From contig NZ_JAODNV010000005.1 of assembly GCF_025398195.1 (NCBI RefSeq), forward strand, positions 124,001-188,000: a DNA stretch of 64,000 bases, read 5' to 3'. The DNA comes from Chelativorans petroleitrophicus (lineage in GTDB: Bacteria > Pseudomonadota > Alphaproteobacteria > Rhizobiales > Rhizobiaceae). The translations under genes and the position numbers were made by a program. The notes beneath the pieces were generated by a model. It saw nothing but the letters and a program-made list of their open reading frames with translations. It had not been told where the DNA came from and did no database searches. Numbering within the stretch: the first letter of the stretch is position 1; each line of letters opens with the position of its first letter. This document shows positions 18,697-28,108 of this stretch, piece after piece.

Positions 18697-21600
18697 ATGG
18701 CGGGCGAACGGCAAGCGCATGATCCTCTGGTAACGGAAGTGGAGCGCATGAAGGGGCGGCCAAAGCGCAATTTCATCCATCTCAGGGTTCATTCGGCCTA
18801 TTCCTTGCTGGAAGGCGCGCTGCCCCTCGGCAAGATTATCAACCATGCGCTGAACGATGAGGCGCCGGCCATCGCCATCGCCGACACGAACAATCTCTTC
18901 GGCGCGCTGGAGTTTGCGCAAAAGGCGTCCAAGGAGGGCGTACAGCCCATCATCGGCTGCCAGCTCGCTGTCGCGTTCAACGATGTTTTTTCGGAGGCGC
19001 GACGCTCGGGCGGGCGCAAGCATACCGAAGAGTACGACCCTCTGGTACTGATCGCCGCAACGGAAACCGGATATAGGAACCTCGTGCGGCTCGTAAGCCG
19101 CGCCTATCTCGACAATGAGGCGGGTGCCGCCCCTCATGCGGCCACGGCCTGGCTTGCCGAGCATGCCGACGGAATCATCTGCCTCACCGGCGGTCCGCGC
19201 GGGCCGGTTGGAACCGCGCTCAAGGCCGACCGGGCGGAGATCGCCGAGGCTAGATTGCTTTTCCTCAAGGAGACGTTCGGCGACAGGCTTTATGTCGAGC
19301 TAGAACGGCTGGCGGATTACGACCGCGCCTTGGAGGCGGTCACCGTGGAGCTTGCCTATCAGCACGACCTGCCGCTGGTGGCCACCAATGAGGCCTTCTT
19401 CCCCGCGCGCGAGGATTTCGACGCGCATGACGCGCTGATCGCTATCGCCGAGGGCACGGTGATCGCCGCCGATGACCGGCGGCGCCTGACACCGGACAAC
19501 TATCTCAAGACGCAGGCCGAGATGGCGGCGCTCTTTGCCGATCTGCCCGAGGCGCTCGACAATACGGTCGAGATCGCGCTGCGCTGCTCCTATTATCCCA
19601 AGACCCGCGCGCCGATCCTGCCGCGGTTCACTGGGGGCGGCGTGGCCGACGCGGATGCCGTTGTCAAGGCGGAGGCCGAGGAACTGCGCCGCCAGGCACG
19701 CGAAGGCCTGGAAAAGCGCCTTCAAGCGAAGGGCGTGGCGGAAGGCCACTCTCGCGAGGAATATGTCGAACGTCTGGAATACGAGCTCGGTATCATCGAG
19801 CGGATGAAGTTTCCGGGCTACTTCCTCATCGTTTCGGACTTCATCAAATGGGCGAAGGCGCACGACATTCCCGTTGGACCCGGCCGCGGGTCGGGCGCTG
19901 GATCGCTGGTGGCCTATGCGCTTACCATCACCGACATTGACCCGTTACGCTTCTCGCTACTGTTCGAGCGCTTCCTCAACCCCGACCGCGTGTCGATGCC
20001 CGACTTCGACATCGACTTCTGCCAGGACCGGCGCGACGAGGTGATCCGCTACGTCCAGGAGAAATACGGCCACGAGCAGGTGGCCCAGATCATCACCTTC
20101 GGTACGCTCCAGGCACGCGCCGTGCTGCGCGATGTGGGCCGCGTCCTGCAGATGCCTTACGGGCAGGTGGATCGGCTGTGCAAAATGGTGCCGTCCAACC
20201 CGGCCAACCCGACGCCTCTCAAGAAGGCCATCGAAGACGAACCGCGCTTCGCCGAGGAGGTAGAGAAGGAGCCGATCGTCGGCACGCTGCTGGAGATCGC
20301 GCAGAAGCTCGAAGGGCTCTATCGCCACGCCTCGACCCACGCGGCGGGCATAGTGATCGGCGACCGGCCGCTTTACGAACTCGTGCCGATGTACCGTGAC
20401 CCGCGCTCCGACATGCCGGTGACGCAGTTCAACATGAAGTGGGTGGAGCCGGCCGGGCTCGTCAAGTTCGACTTCCTGGGCCTCAAGACGTTGACGGTGC
20501 TAGACAAGGCGGTGAAGCTCATCCGCCGGCGCGGCATCGAAATCGACCTCTCCAACATCCCTTACGACGACCCGGAAACCTACGCGATGCTTTCGCGTGG
20601 CGAGACGGTCGGCGTCTTCCAGGTTGAAAGTGCCGGCATGCGCAAGGCGCTGATCGGCATGAAGCCGGACCGCATAGAGGACATCATCGCGCTGGTCGCG
20701 CTTTACCGTCCCGGCCCGATGGAGAACATCCCGACCTACAACGCTCGTAAGCACGGTGAGGAGGAGATCGCCTCCATCCATCCCAAGATCGATCACCTGG
20801 TGAAGGAGACGCAAGGCGTCATCGTCTACCAGGAACAGGTGATGCAGATCGCGCAGGAGCTTTCCGGCTACACGCTCGGCGAAGCCGATCTCCTGCGCCG
20901 CGCCATGGGCAAGAAAATCCGCGCGGAGATGGACAAGCAGCGCGTCCGCTTCGTGGAAGGGGCGGTCGAGCGCGGGATCGACAGGGGGCAGGCCGATTTC
21001 ATCTTCGACCTGCTCGCGAAGTTCGCCGACTACGGCTTCAACAAGTCGCACGCGGCGGCCTATGCCGTCGTCTCCTATCAGACGGCGTATCTAAAGGCGC
21101 ATTATCCGGTGGAGTTCCTGGCCGCGTCCATGACCTACGACATGGCCAACACCGAAAAGCTCAACGATTTCCGCCGCGAGGCCCTCAGGCTCGGCATCGA
21201 GGTAGTCTCGCCATCGGTCGCAACGAGCCATCGCGACTTCGAAGTGGGTGAGAACCGCATCTATTATTCGCTCGCGGCCATCAAGGGCGTGGGCGAGGCG
21301 GCGGTGGAGCACATCGTCCAGAAGCGCAACGAGAAGCCCTTCGAAAGCCTGGAGGATTTCTGCGCGCGCATCGATCCCCGGATCGTCGGCAAGCGCGTGC
21401 TGGAAAGCCTGATCCAGGCTGGCGCACTCGATTGCTTCGGCCACGATCGGGCCGCGCTCTTTGCCGGTGTGGACCGGCTGCTCGGCATGGCCGCGCGCGC
21501 GGCAGAGGACGCGGCGATGGGGCAGGGCGACATCTTCGGCGCGGCGGCGCTCGAGCCGCAGAAGATTCATCTGCCTGCGACCAAACCATGGCTGGCCGCA

Positions 21601-22215
21601 GAGAAATTGCACCGCGAGTTCCAGGCGGTCGGATGCTATCTCTCCGCCCACCCGCTCGACGATTATCGGGCTACACTCGAAAAACTCAGGGTGCAAAGCT
21701 GGGTCGAGTTCCAGGCCGCGGTGAAGCGCGGAAGCACGGCCGGCCGCCTGGCGGGAACGGTAACGGGCAAGCAGGAGCGGCGCACGCGCACGGGCAACAA
21801 GATGGGCATCGTGCAGCTTTCCGATGCCTCCGGCCAATACGAGGCCGTGCTTTTTTCGGAAACGCTGCAGCAGTACCGCGATCTTCTGGAGCCGGGCAAC
21901 TCAGTGGTCATCGTCGTTTCGGCGGAGGACAGGCCCGAGGGCATCAATTTGCGCATACAGTCGGTCCAGTCGCTCGAAGAGGAGGCCGGGCGCGTGCAGA
22001 AGGCGCTGCGCGTCTATCTGCGCGACGCCGCTCCTCTGCCGGCGATCTCATCCCAGCTTGTCAAACAGGGCGACGGAGAGGTGAGCCTGATCGTCATCAA
22101 GGAAGACGGGCAGGGCGAAATCGAGATCGGGCTGCCCGACCGCTACCGTATCTCCCCGCAGATCGCCGCGGCCATGCGCTCGGTGCCTGGCGTCGTCGAG
22201 GTGGAACTGGTCTGA
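18697..22215 (+). CDS. dnaE: DNA polymerase III subunit alpha
   Basis: The replicative polymerase catalytic subunit, 1172 residues from the ATG at 18697 (GGAG five bases upstream). Upstream in-frame ATGs at 18664 and 18673 and an open frame back to 18244, antisense to the dehydrogenase, are unlikely starts. Domains in order: PHP (FIHLRVHSAYSLLEGALPL near residue 28), the polymerase core with catalytic aspartates D436, D438 and D440 in MPDFDIDF, the fingers and beta-binding region, helix-hairpin-helix, OB fold (LAGTVTGKQERRTRTGNKMG) and a C-terminal tau-binding tail. This is the essential DnaE1 type; the damage-inducible DnaE2 normally sits with imuAB, which are absent here. No LexA box precedes it. 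Confidence 0.96.
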   Translation: MAGERQAHDPLVTEVERMKGRPKRNFIHLRVHSAYSLLEGALPLGKIINHALNDEAPAIAIADTNNLFGALEFAQKASKEGVQPIIGCQLAVAFNDVFSEARRSGGRKHTEEYDPLVLIAATETGYRNLVRLVSRAYLDNEAGAAPHAATAWLAEHADGIICLTGGPRGPVGTALKADRAEIAEARLLFLKETFGDRLYVELERLADYDRALEAVTVELAYQHDLPLVATNEAFFPAREDFDAHDALIAIAEGTVIAADDRRRLTPDNYLKTQAEMAALFADLPEALDNTVEIALRCSYYPKTRAPILPRFTGGGVADADAVVKAEAEELRRQAREGLEKRLQAKGVAEGHSREEYVERLEYELGIIERMKFPGYFLIVSDFIKWAKAHDIPVGPGRGSGAGSLVAYALTITDIDPLRFSLLFERFLNPDRVSMPDFDIDFCQDRRDEVIRYVQEKYGHEQVAQIITFGTLQARAVLRDVGRVLQMPYGQVDRLCKMVPSNPANPTPLKKAIEDEPRFAEEVEKEPIVGTLLEIAQKLEGLYRHASTHAAGIVIGDRPLYELVPMYRDPRSDMPVTQFNMKWVEPAGLVKFDFLGLKTLTVLDKAVKLIRRRGIEIDLSNIPYDDPETYAMLSRGETVGVFQVESAGMRKALIGMKPDRIEDIIALVALYRPGPMENIPTYNARKHGEEEIASIHPKIDHLVKETQGVIVYQEQVMQIAQELSGYTLGEADLLRRAMGKKIRAEMDKQRVRFVEGAVERGIDRGQADFIFDLLAKFADYGFNKSHAAAYAVVSYQTAYLKAHYPVEFLAASMTYDMANTEKLNDFRREALRLGIEVVSPSVATSHRDFEVGENRIYYSLAAIKGVGEAAVEHIVQKRNEKPFESLEDFCARIDPRIVGKRVLESLIQAGALDCFGHDRAALFAGVDRLLGMAARAAEDAAMGQGDIFGAAALEPQKIHLPATKPWLAAEKLHREFQAVGCYLSAHPLDDYRATLEKLRVQSWVEFQAAVKRGSTAGRLAGTVTGKQERRTRTGNKMGIVQLSDASGQYEAVLFSETLQQYRDLLEPGNSVVIVVSAEDRPEGINLRIQSVQSLEEEAGRVQKALRVYLRDAAPLPAISSQLVKQGDGEVSLIVIKEDGQGEIEIGLPDRYRISPQIAAAMRSVPGVVEVELV

Positions 22216-22297
22216 TCGCCGTCTCCGGAACGGGACAGGCGGAACATAGCGGAAAAGCGAAGTAAAGCCGGTGCGGCGACGTGGCCGGCCTGCGGCA

Positions 22298-22326
22298 TTG
22301 CAGCGCCACACTTATGGGCGTATAAG
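22298..22326 (+). promoter_or_regulatory. sigma-70-type promoter of the radical SAM/UdgX pair
   Basis: TTGCAG at 22298-22303, a 17-base spacer, and TATAAG at 22321-22326. The predicted start of transcription falls at about 22333, inside the LexA box that begins one base after the -10 element. The leader to the ATG at 22355 would be only about 22 nt. Confidence 0.6.
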
Positions 22327-22327
22327 A

Positions 22328-22342
22328 GAACAAAATAAGAAC
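22328..22342 (+). promoter_or_regulatory. LexA (SOS) box overlapping the transcription start of the radical SAM/UdgX pair
   Basis: GAAC-AAAATAA-GAAC, a perfect GAAC-N7-GAAC direct repeat. It has the same orientation to its gene as the recA and parE boxes in this window, and sits just downstream of a good -10 element, where bound LexA would block RNA polymerase. Confidence 0.8.
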
Positions 22343-22354
22343 AAAGGTGCCGCC

Positions 22355-23590
22355 ATGCCACTCAACCTGCTCCAGAAGCTGGAGATTTTGGCTGACGCCG
22401 CCAAGTACGACGCTTCCTGTGCGTCTTCCGGTGGCGAAAAGCGCAACGCCGGAAAGGGTATCGGCTCCGTGACGGGGCAGGGCATATGCCATGCCTTCAC
22501 GCCCGACGGGCGCTGCGTCTCCCTCCTGAAGATCCTGCTTACCAATTTCTGCATTTACGATTGTACCTATTGTCCCAGCCGCCGTTCGAGCAATGTGGCG
22601 CGTGCGCGCTTCCAGGTGGAGGAGGTGGTGCGGCTTACGCTAGATCTCTACCGGCGCAACTGCATCGAGGGTCTGTTCCTCTCCTCCGGCATCGCGCGAT
22701 CGGCGGACGACACGATGAGCGATATCGTGCGCGTTGCAAAGGCGCTGCGCCTGGAGCACGGATTCAGGGGCTATATCCACCTGAAGACCATCCCCGGCGC
22801 GAGCGCGGAGCTTCTGGACGAGGCGGGGCTTTATGCCGACCGCCTGTCGATGAATGTCGAGATGCCCACCGAGGCCGCACTGCAAAGGCTGGCTCCGGAA
22901 AAGTCAGCTCTCGATATCAAGCGCGGCTTGGCACGCACGCGCGCCAGTATTGAGGCTGCCGCTGAGCCATCGCGGATGGGAACATCACGGCCCGCGCGTT
23001 TCGCACCCGCCGGGCAGAGCACACAGATGGTGGTTGGCGCCGATTCCTCCACCGACCGCGATATCCTTGCCGCAACCACCCGGCTTTACGCCTCTTACAG
23101 GCTTGAGCGCGTGTATTTTTCCGCCTTCACCCCGACCGGCCATCCGGCGTCTGGGCTTCCCGACAGGCCAGCGCCACTCCTGCGCGAGCACCGACTTTAC
23201 CAGGCCGATTGGCTGCTGCGCTTCTATGGCTTCTCGCTGGTGGAACTGGACGATGCGCTTCCCGACGGAATGCTGGACCTTTCGATCGATCCGAAGCTCG
23301 CTTGGGCGCTCGTTCACCGTGATGCCTTTCCGGTCGACATCAATCACGCCAGCCGTGAAATGCTTCTGCGCGTCCCGGGGATTGGAACGCGCGCCGCCGA
23401 CCGCATCATTGCCGCGCGCCGGCACGGCACACTGCGCCTTGCGGAACTCAAGCGGCTAACTGGCTCTCTCAAGCGGGTACAGCCCTTCATTCTGACGCCC
23501 GATTGGAAGCCGGGCGCCCTCATCGAAGATGCCCGGCTCAAGGAGCGTCTTGTGCCTGCGCCGCGGCAGCTTTCTTTAGCGTTTTCCTGA
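22355..23590 (+). CDS. putative DNA modification/repair radical SAM protein
   Basis: A 411-residue radical S-adenosylmethionine enzyme of the family that is habitually encoded beside a UdgX/DUF4130 gene. The cluster-binding motif CxxxCxxC is C66, C70 and C73 (CIYDCTYC), followed by the SAM barrel. The C-terminus has a helix-hairpin-helix DNA-binding region (LRVPGIGTRAADRIIAARR), which supports action on DNA. The true substrate is unknown. The ATG at 22355 has AAGG upstream; an in-frame extension to 22271 is unlikely because it would run over the promoter and LexA box. The stop lies one base before the start of the next gene, so the two are coupled. Expression is expected to be SOS-induced. 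Confidence 0.9.
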   Translation: MPLNLLQKLEILADAAKYDASCASSGGEKRNAGKGIGSVTGQGICHAFTPDGRCVSLLKILLTNFCIYDCTYCPSRRSSNVARARFQVEEVVRLTLDLYRRNCIEGLFLSSGIARSADDTMSDIVRVAKALRLEHGFRGYIHLKTIPGASAELLDEAGLYADRLSMNVEMPTEAALQRLAPEKSALDIKRGLARTRASIEAAAEPSRMGTSRPARFAPAGQSTQMVVGADSSTDRDILAATTRLYASYRLERVYFSAFTPTGHPASGLPDRPAPLLREHRLYQADWLLRFYGFSLVELDDALPDGMLDLSIDPKLAWALVHRDAFPVDINHASREMLLRVPGIGTRAADRIIAARRHGTLRLAELKRLTGSLKRVQPFILTPDWKPGALIEDARLKERLVPAPRQLSLAFS

Positions 23591-23591
23591 C

Positions 23592-25009
23592 ATGCGGACC
23601 GTCAGGCTCCCGCAGGATTGCAGCGAGGACGACTTTCGCAAGGCGGCGCGGCGCTGCCTCGCGCGCGGCCTTCCGCCGGAGGAAGTCATCTTCGCATGCG
23701 GAGAATCCGAAGAGCTCTTCGATGAAATGGCCGCAGATGATGGGGAGCCAGCCGGTACCGCGCCTTTGCCGCGCTTGTCCCGAAGGTGGTTTGCCATCGC
23801 GCGTCTGATCGTTTCGCTCTGCTTTACCGCCTGCTGTGGCGTATCAGCCGCGGCGAGCGGCATCTGCTCGAAAATCCCGCCGATTCCGATGCCATGCGCG
23901 CGGTGCGGTATGCCAAGGCCGTCGATAGAGATGTCTATCGCATGCACGCCTATGTGCGTTTCGCCCGGTGCGAAATGGAGGGAGCCGAGCTCTTCGCCAC
24001 CTGGCATGAACCGCAGCATCGAATACTCCGGCTGGCGACGCCGTTCTTCGTGAACAGGTTCAACAATATGGACTGGCTGATCGCCACGCCTGACGGTACC
24101 GCCGCATGGCGAGAGAAAAGGTTGACCTTTGGTCCGCCGGCGGCGCGTCCGCCGAAGGTGGATGACAATGTGCTCGATGGGCTGTGGACGGCCTATTACC
24201 GCACCACCTTCAACCCGGCGCGCCTGCGTGTCAGCGCGATGATGGCGCAGATGCCCAAGCGCCACTGGGCGACAATGCCCGAGACGGCCTCGATCCGCGG
24301 TCTCGTCAGGAATGCGGGCAAGCGCGTGACCGACATGAACGCCTGCTCGCCCGAGCCGCCGCCTGCTTATGCCGAAAGGCTGGCGAAGCGCATGGCGGCG
24401 GTTGAAGAGCCGGCAGGAAAGGTGGAACCGCTCGACGCTTTGCGCAGGGAAGTGGAGGCATGCCGTCTGTGTCCCTTACACGCGCCTGCAACCCAGGCGG
24501 TTTTTGGCGAGGGACCGCGCGAATCCGACCTCATGTTTGTAGGCGAGCAACCTGGTGACCATGAGGACCTGGAGGGGAGGCCATTTGTCGGGCCGGCCGG
24601 ACAGGTCTTTGATCGCGCGCTAGCCGACGCAGGAATCGATCGGAGTAAAGTCTATGTCACCAACGCCGTGAAGCACTTCAAGTTTGAGATGCGCGGTAAG
24701 CGGCGCGTGCACAGCAAGCCGAGCGAAGGTGAGGTCGCCAAATGCCGCTTCTGGCTTCAGCGCGAAATTGCCCTGGTGAAACCGAAGCTAATCGTCGCCC
24801 TCGGCGCTACGGCCGCGCTCGGGCTTACGGGCCGCCGCCTCGCGGTGACGCGCGACCGTGGACTCGTTGTGCCTTTCAACAGCATATCGCTTCTCGTTAC
24901 GGTGCACCCCTCCTATCTGCTGCGATTACCTGACCAGAACGCGGCGGAGGCAGAATACGGCCGGTTTGTCGAGGATCTTAAGGCGGCACAATCATGGTGC
25001 GGAGCTTGA
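23592..25009 (+). pseudogene. UdgX-family uracil-DNA-binding protein with N-terminal DUF4130 domain, one-base frameshift
   Basis: The intact product would be about 472 residues: DUF4130 domain first, UdgX last. The first ~50 codons (MRTVRLPQDCSEDDF to MAADDG) are in one frame; the rest, from RYRAFAALVPKVV onward, is in another and runs unbroken to 25009. One extra G in the GGGG run at 23742-23745 restores the frame. The UdgX half is complete: the GEGPRESDLMFVGEQPGDHE and PFVGPAGQVFD uracil-pocket motifs, iron-sulfur cysteines (CRLCPLHA), and the KRRVHS loop whose His (24710-24712) forms the covalent link to the abasic sugar in UdgX. A GTG at 23786 could still give a 407-residue product. It may be a sequencing error in a homopolymer. 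Coupled to the radical SAM gene. Confidence 0.85.
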
Positions 25010-25150
25010 ATTTACGAGGGCAACATATTGATATCATAATGATAGGCCGTGTGTTTGTTTTTCGTAGTGCGGCATCAGGCGGTTCGCAAAATTGACTTTT
25101 ACGTAGTTCAGACGAGAGTTGCGCTTGGAGACAGATGGGGCGGTATCAGA

Positions 25151-25537
25151 ATGCGGGATTACTACACGATCTCGGAATTGACGCGCGAATTCGGGGTATC
25201 GACGCGAACCTTGCGCTTCTATGAGGATGAGGGCCTGATTCAGCCGGTGCGCCGCGGCCGCACGCGCCTTTACCGGCCGTCCGACCGGCATCTTGTGCGC
25301 CAGATCTTGCGCGGCAGGCGCCTCGGCTTCTCCATCAGCGAAATCCGGGAGATCATCCAGATCTACCACACGCCGCCCGGCGAGGTCGCACAGCTCAACC
25401 TGCTGATCGAAAAGATCGAGGAGAAGCGGCAGCACCTGCGCCAGAAGCGCCGCGATCTGGAGGACGCGCTGGCCGAACTCGACCGTGCCGAGGAATCCTG
25501 CGTCGAACGGCTTGCGGAACTCGGCGTGAAGACCTGA
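25151..25537 (+). CDS. MerR-family transcriptional regulator
   Basis: A 128-residue activator-type regulator. The winged helix-turn-helix spans residues about 3-70 (YYTISELTREFGVSTRTLRF, YEDEGLIQPVRRG), followed by a long dimerisation coiled coil (residues about 80-120: LLIEKIEEKRQHLRQKRRDL). The C-terminal metal-binding cysteines of metal-sensing MerR proteins are absent; only one Cys is present. It resembles the LiuR-like group that controls branched-chain amino acid and acyl-CoA catabolism (inference from family likeness). Those catabolic genes are not adjacent, so the target is unassigned. The ATG at 25151 gives the family N-terminus. Confidence 0.88.
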   Translation: MRDYYTISELTREFGVSTRTLRFYEDEGLIQPVRRGRTRLYRPSDRHLVRQILRGRRLGFSISEIREIIQIYHTPPGEVAQLNLLIEKIEEKRQHLRQKRRDLEDALAELDRAEESCVERLAELGVKT

Positions 25538-25546
25538 GGTATCGGT

Positions 25547-26026
25547 TCAGACCCAGCGGCGCACCTTCTTCTGGTAGTCGCGGTACTTCTTGCCGAAACG
25601 CAGCGCCAGATGCTGTTCCTCGGCTTCGATGGCAAGCTTCTGCGTCGCGAAGGCGGCGAGAAACGCAAGGATCAGGAACCAGATGATTCCCGTGATGAAG
25701 CCGACGCCGATCATGATGGCGGTGTTTCCGAGATAGATCGGATTGCGGCTGAAGGCGTAGGGCCCGCTGGTGACGAGATGCTCGGCGCGTCTGTCCAGGC
25801 GTATGGTCGTGCCGCTGCGGTGTAGAGTGCGGATCGCAGCGACCTCCAGAAATACAGCGGCAAGTACCAGGAGCCAGCCCGCGGCAAACAGCAGATCGGC
25901 AAGCGGCGAGCCGAACCAGGGCAGTGGAACCAAGAGGTGAAGCACGATGCTGGCGGCGATGGCCGCCAGATAGAGAATCGGTGGCCAGGCGATGCGGCTC
26001 GGCGCCTGTTCAGACGATCCGCTCAT
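25547..26026 (-). CDS. isoprenylcysteine carboxyl methyltransferase (ICMT)-family membrane protein
   Basis: A 159-residue integral membrane protein with about four hydrophobic helices and the ICMT/PEMT signature near the middle: HLVTSGPYAFSRNPIYLGNT, then a hydrophobic hairpin and the C-terminal EEQHLALRFGKKYRDYQKKV. Family members bind S-adenosylmethionine and methylate lipids or small substrates; the bacterial substrate is unknown. The ATG at 26026 has GGAGGAG at good spacing, so the longer open frame to 26239 is not used. It converges on the MerR gene with only 9 bases between stops, and lies 43 bases downstream of the DUF1624 gene on the same strand. Confidence 0.87.
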   Translation of the reverse strand: MSGSSEQAPSRIAWPPILYLAAIAASIVLHLLVPLPWFGSPLADLLFAAGWLLVLAAVFLEVAAIRTLHRSGTTIRLDRRAEHLVTSGPYAFSRNPIYLGNTAIMIGVGFITGIIWFLILAFLAAFATQKLAIEAEEQHLALRFGKKYRDYQKKVRRWV

Positions 26027-26069
26027 GTGACTCCTCCGAAATGACAGCCGGGCAGCCGCTCCGACAGCC

Positions 26070-27011
26070 CTATTCATAGTTCTCCATGCTGCAGCGAAAG
26101 ACAACATCCTCCAGCCAGGCCTGCGTCTCGTCATCAGCCTGTCTGGAATAAAGCGCGCCAAGCCGCCCGGCCGCAGACGCTTCCTCGAGCACGCACGCGC
26201 AGTAGGCGCGGCAGAATGGTTCTTCGTTGCGCGTCGCACACTCGCCGGTGCATGCCTGCAGGAACTGTGCGGGATCGGGCGTTGGCGGCATCATCAGCGC
26301 AAACAGCCAGACGAGAGAGAAAAGCACCGGCTGGTGAAGCAGGTAAAAGACGAGGCTATGCCGTCCGGCCGCGGCCAGAAGCGGGACCTTGCGGGTGGGC
26401 CTCAAGTTTCCGAGCCGCTCGATCAGCCCGGCTCTTGCCGAGGCCTTGGCTGCCGCAAGTCCCAGCAGAACGGCGCCAAACCATGGAAACAGCGGTATGT
26501 AGTCGTTGCTCGGCCGCACATTCGACGACAGGCCCATCCACCAGAAAACAGGCTGATCAAGAAACGGCGCCTGGACGATGTGCGGGGCGGCGATCGCGAA
26601 AACCGCCAGCGCCAGAATGATGGGGATCGGCAGACGCAAGGCGAGCGCGCCCAGTACGCTTGCGAGCGTAATATGGTGCAAAATGCCGAAGAAGATGAAG
26701 CCTTCGGGCGTGACGAAATAAGTCACGACCGTAATGGTGGCCGCCGCCGCCGCGATCACCGCCAGCCGCTTCAGAAAGGGCCGGAGGCGGAACCGCTCCC
26801 TATGGGCCAGAAACAGGCTGACGCCAACCAGAAACAGGAATGAACTGGCGATCAGCCGGGCGAAAATTTTCCAGCCGCCGGTGACGGATGTGTTCGGCGC
26901 GATATAGCCGAAGAAGTCCAGGTCCCATGTAAAATGATAGATGGCCATGGCGACGAGCGCCACCCCGCGTGCCACGTCCACGAGTTCGATGCGGGTTCGT
27001 TTCGGTTGCAC
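26070..27011 (-). CDS. DUF1624 / heparan-alpha-glucosaminide N-acetyltransferase-like membrane protein
   Basis: A 313-residue multi-pass membrane protein (about seven hydrophobic segments) starting with the family motif ELVDVARGVALVAMAIYHFT, whose His is the likely catalytic residue. It belongs to the bacterial acyltransferase-like DUF1624 family related to lysosomal HGSNAT; in bacteria the acceptor is unknown, probably a cell-surface glycan. The C-terminal ~50 residues are soluble and cysteine-rich (CTGECATRNEEPFCRAYCAC), unusual for the family core and suggesting disulfides or metal binding. The GTG start at 27011 has a weakly spaced GGGAG. Divergent from the aldo/keto reductase. Confidence 0.83.
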   Translation of the reverse strand: MQPKRTRIELVDVARGVALVAMAIYHFTWDLDFFGYIAPNTSVTGGWKIFARLIASSFLFLVGVSLFLAHRERFRLRPFLKRLAVIAAAAATITVVTYFVTPEGFIFFGILHHITLASVLGALALRLPIPIILALAVFAIAAPHIVQAPFLDQPVFWWMGLSSNVRPSNDYIPLFPWFGAVLLGLAAAKASARAGLIERLGNLRPTRKVPLLAAAGRHSLVFYLLHQPVLFSLVWLFALMMPPTPDPAQFLQACTGECATRNEEPFCRAYCACVLEEASAAGRLGALYSRQADDETQAWLEDVVFRCSMENYE

Positions 27012-27158
27012 TCTGTGCCATCTCCCATTGTCAGCCGATATGCGCGTGTGCCCGACCGCGATTTGATAACGGGACGAAAACGCCTATTGTTCGCCGCCGT
27101 CAATTGGCGACCGGCAGAAGAACGGGGAAAGCTTGCCGCTGAAGATGAGGATGAGGCT

Positions 27159-27989
27159 ATGAAGATACTGCATGCAAACGGCGCCGCAATGCCCGCAATC
27201 GGACTTGGAACATGGACCCTCCGTGGGGACGCCTGCACGGAACTGGTCAGCCATGCCCTCGAAATCGGCTATCGTCATGTCGACACGGCGGCCTCTTACG
27301 AGAACGAGGCCGACGTGGGAAAGGCGATCCGCGATGCGGCCATCCCGCGCGACCAGCTCTTTCTCACCACCAAGATATGGTGGACGGAACTGGCGCCTGC
27401 CGACCTGGAACGCTCCACTGAAAGAAGCCTCAAGCTGCTCGGCCTCGACTATGTGGACCTCCTGCTCATCCACTGGCCGAATCCCGACATTCCGCTGGCC
27501 CAGACCATTCCGGCCCTCAACCGTATGCGCGAGCGTGGGCTGACACGCCACATCGGCGTTTCCAATTTCCCGACGCGGCTGATCGAGGAGGCCGTTCGCC
27601 TGTCGGAGGCTCCGCTCGTTGCCAATCAGGTCGAATATCATCCATATCTGGATCAGGACAAGGTGCTCGCGGCCTGCCGCGCCAACGGCATGGCGATGGT
27701 CTCCTACTGTCCGCTCCATCGCGGCGGCGGGCTGCTTGAGGAGCCTGCCGTCACCGCGGCCGCCGCCCGCCACGGGAAGACTCCTGCCCAGATCGTATTG
27801 CGCTGGCATGTCCAGCAGGAAGGCGTAGCCGTCATCCCGCGCACCAGCCGTAAGGAACGGCTGGCGGAGAACGCTGCGATCTTCGACTTCTCGCTCGATG
27901 CGGCGGAGATGGAAGCGATCGGCGCGCTGCGCAAAGCCGGCAAACGTATCTGCGACTACGCGTTTTCACCGGTTTGGGACACCCCGTAG
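27159..27989 (+). CDS. aldo/keto reductase
   Basis: A 276-residue NADPH-dependent carbonyl reductase of the 2,5-diketo-D-gluconate reductase-like (AKR5) type. The catalytic tetrad is visible as D42, Y47, K72 and H105 (VDTAASYENE, LTTKIWW, LLIHWPN). The cofactor motif near the C-terminus is VAVIPRTSRKERLAEN. The ATG at 27159 gives the usual N-terminus (MKILHANGAAMPAIGLGTW); the open frame continues upstream to 26934 without homology. The natural substrate cannot be told from sequence. It stands alone, with a lipoprotein gene 119 bases downstream. Confidence 0.92.
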   Translation: MKILHANGAAMPAIGLGTWTLRGDACTELVSHALEIGYRHVDTAASYENEADVGKAIRDAAIPRDQLFLTTKIWWTELAPADLERSTERSLKLLGLDYVDLLLIHWPNPDIPLAQTIPALNRMRERGLTRHIGVSNFPTRLIEEAVRLSEAPLVANQVEYHPYLDQDKVLAACRANGMAMVSYCPLHRGGGLLEEPAVTAAAARHGKTPAQIVLRWHVQQEGVAVIPRTSRKERLAENAAIFDFSLDAAEMEAIGALRKAGKRICDYAFSPVWDTP

Positions 27990-28108
27990 GCCCGTCAGGC
28001 CTTCGGATACCGGTTTTCACCTCATTTGTGCTAGAAGGAGACCGCGAGGGACAGCCTGATTCCAGCGGCGCGCCCGCGGAGGGGGCAACGACAGGAGAGG
28101 ATGATTTG

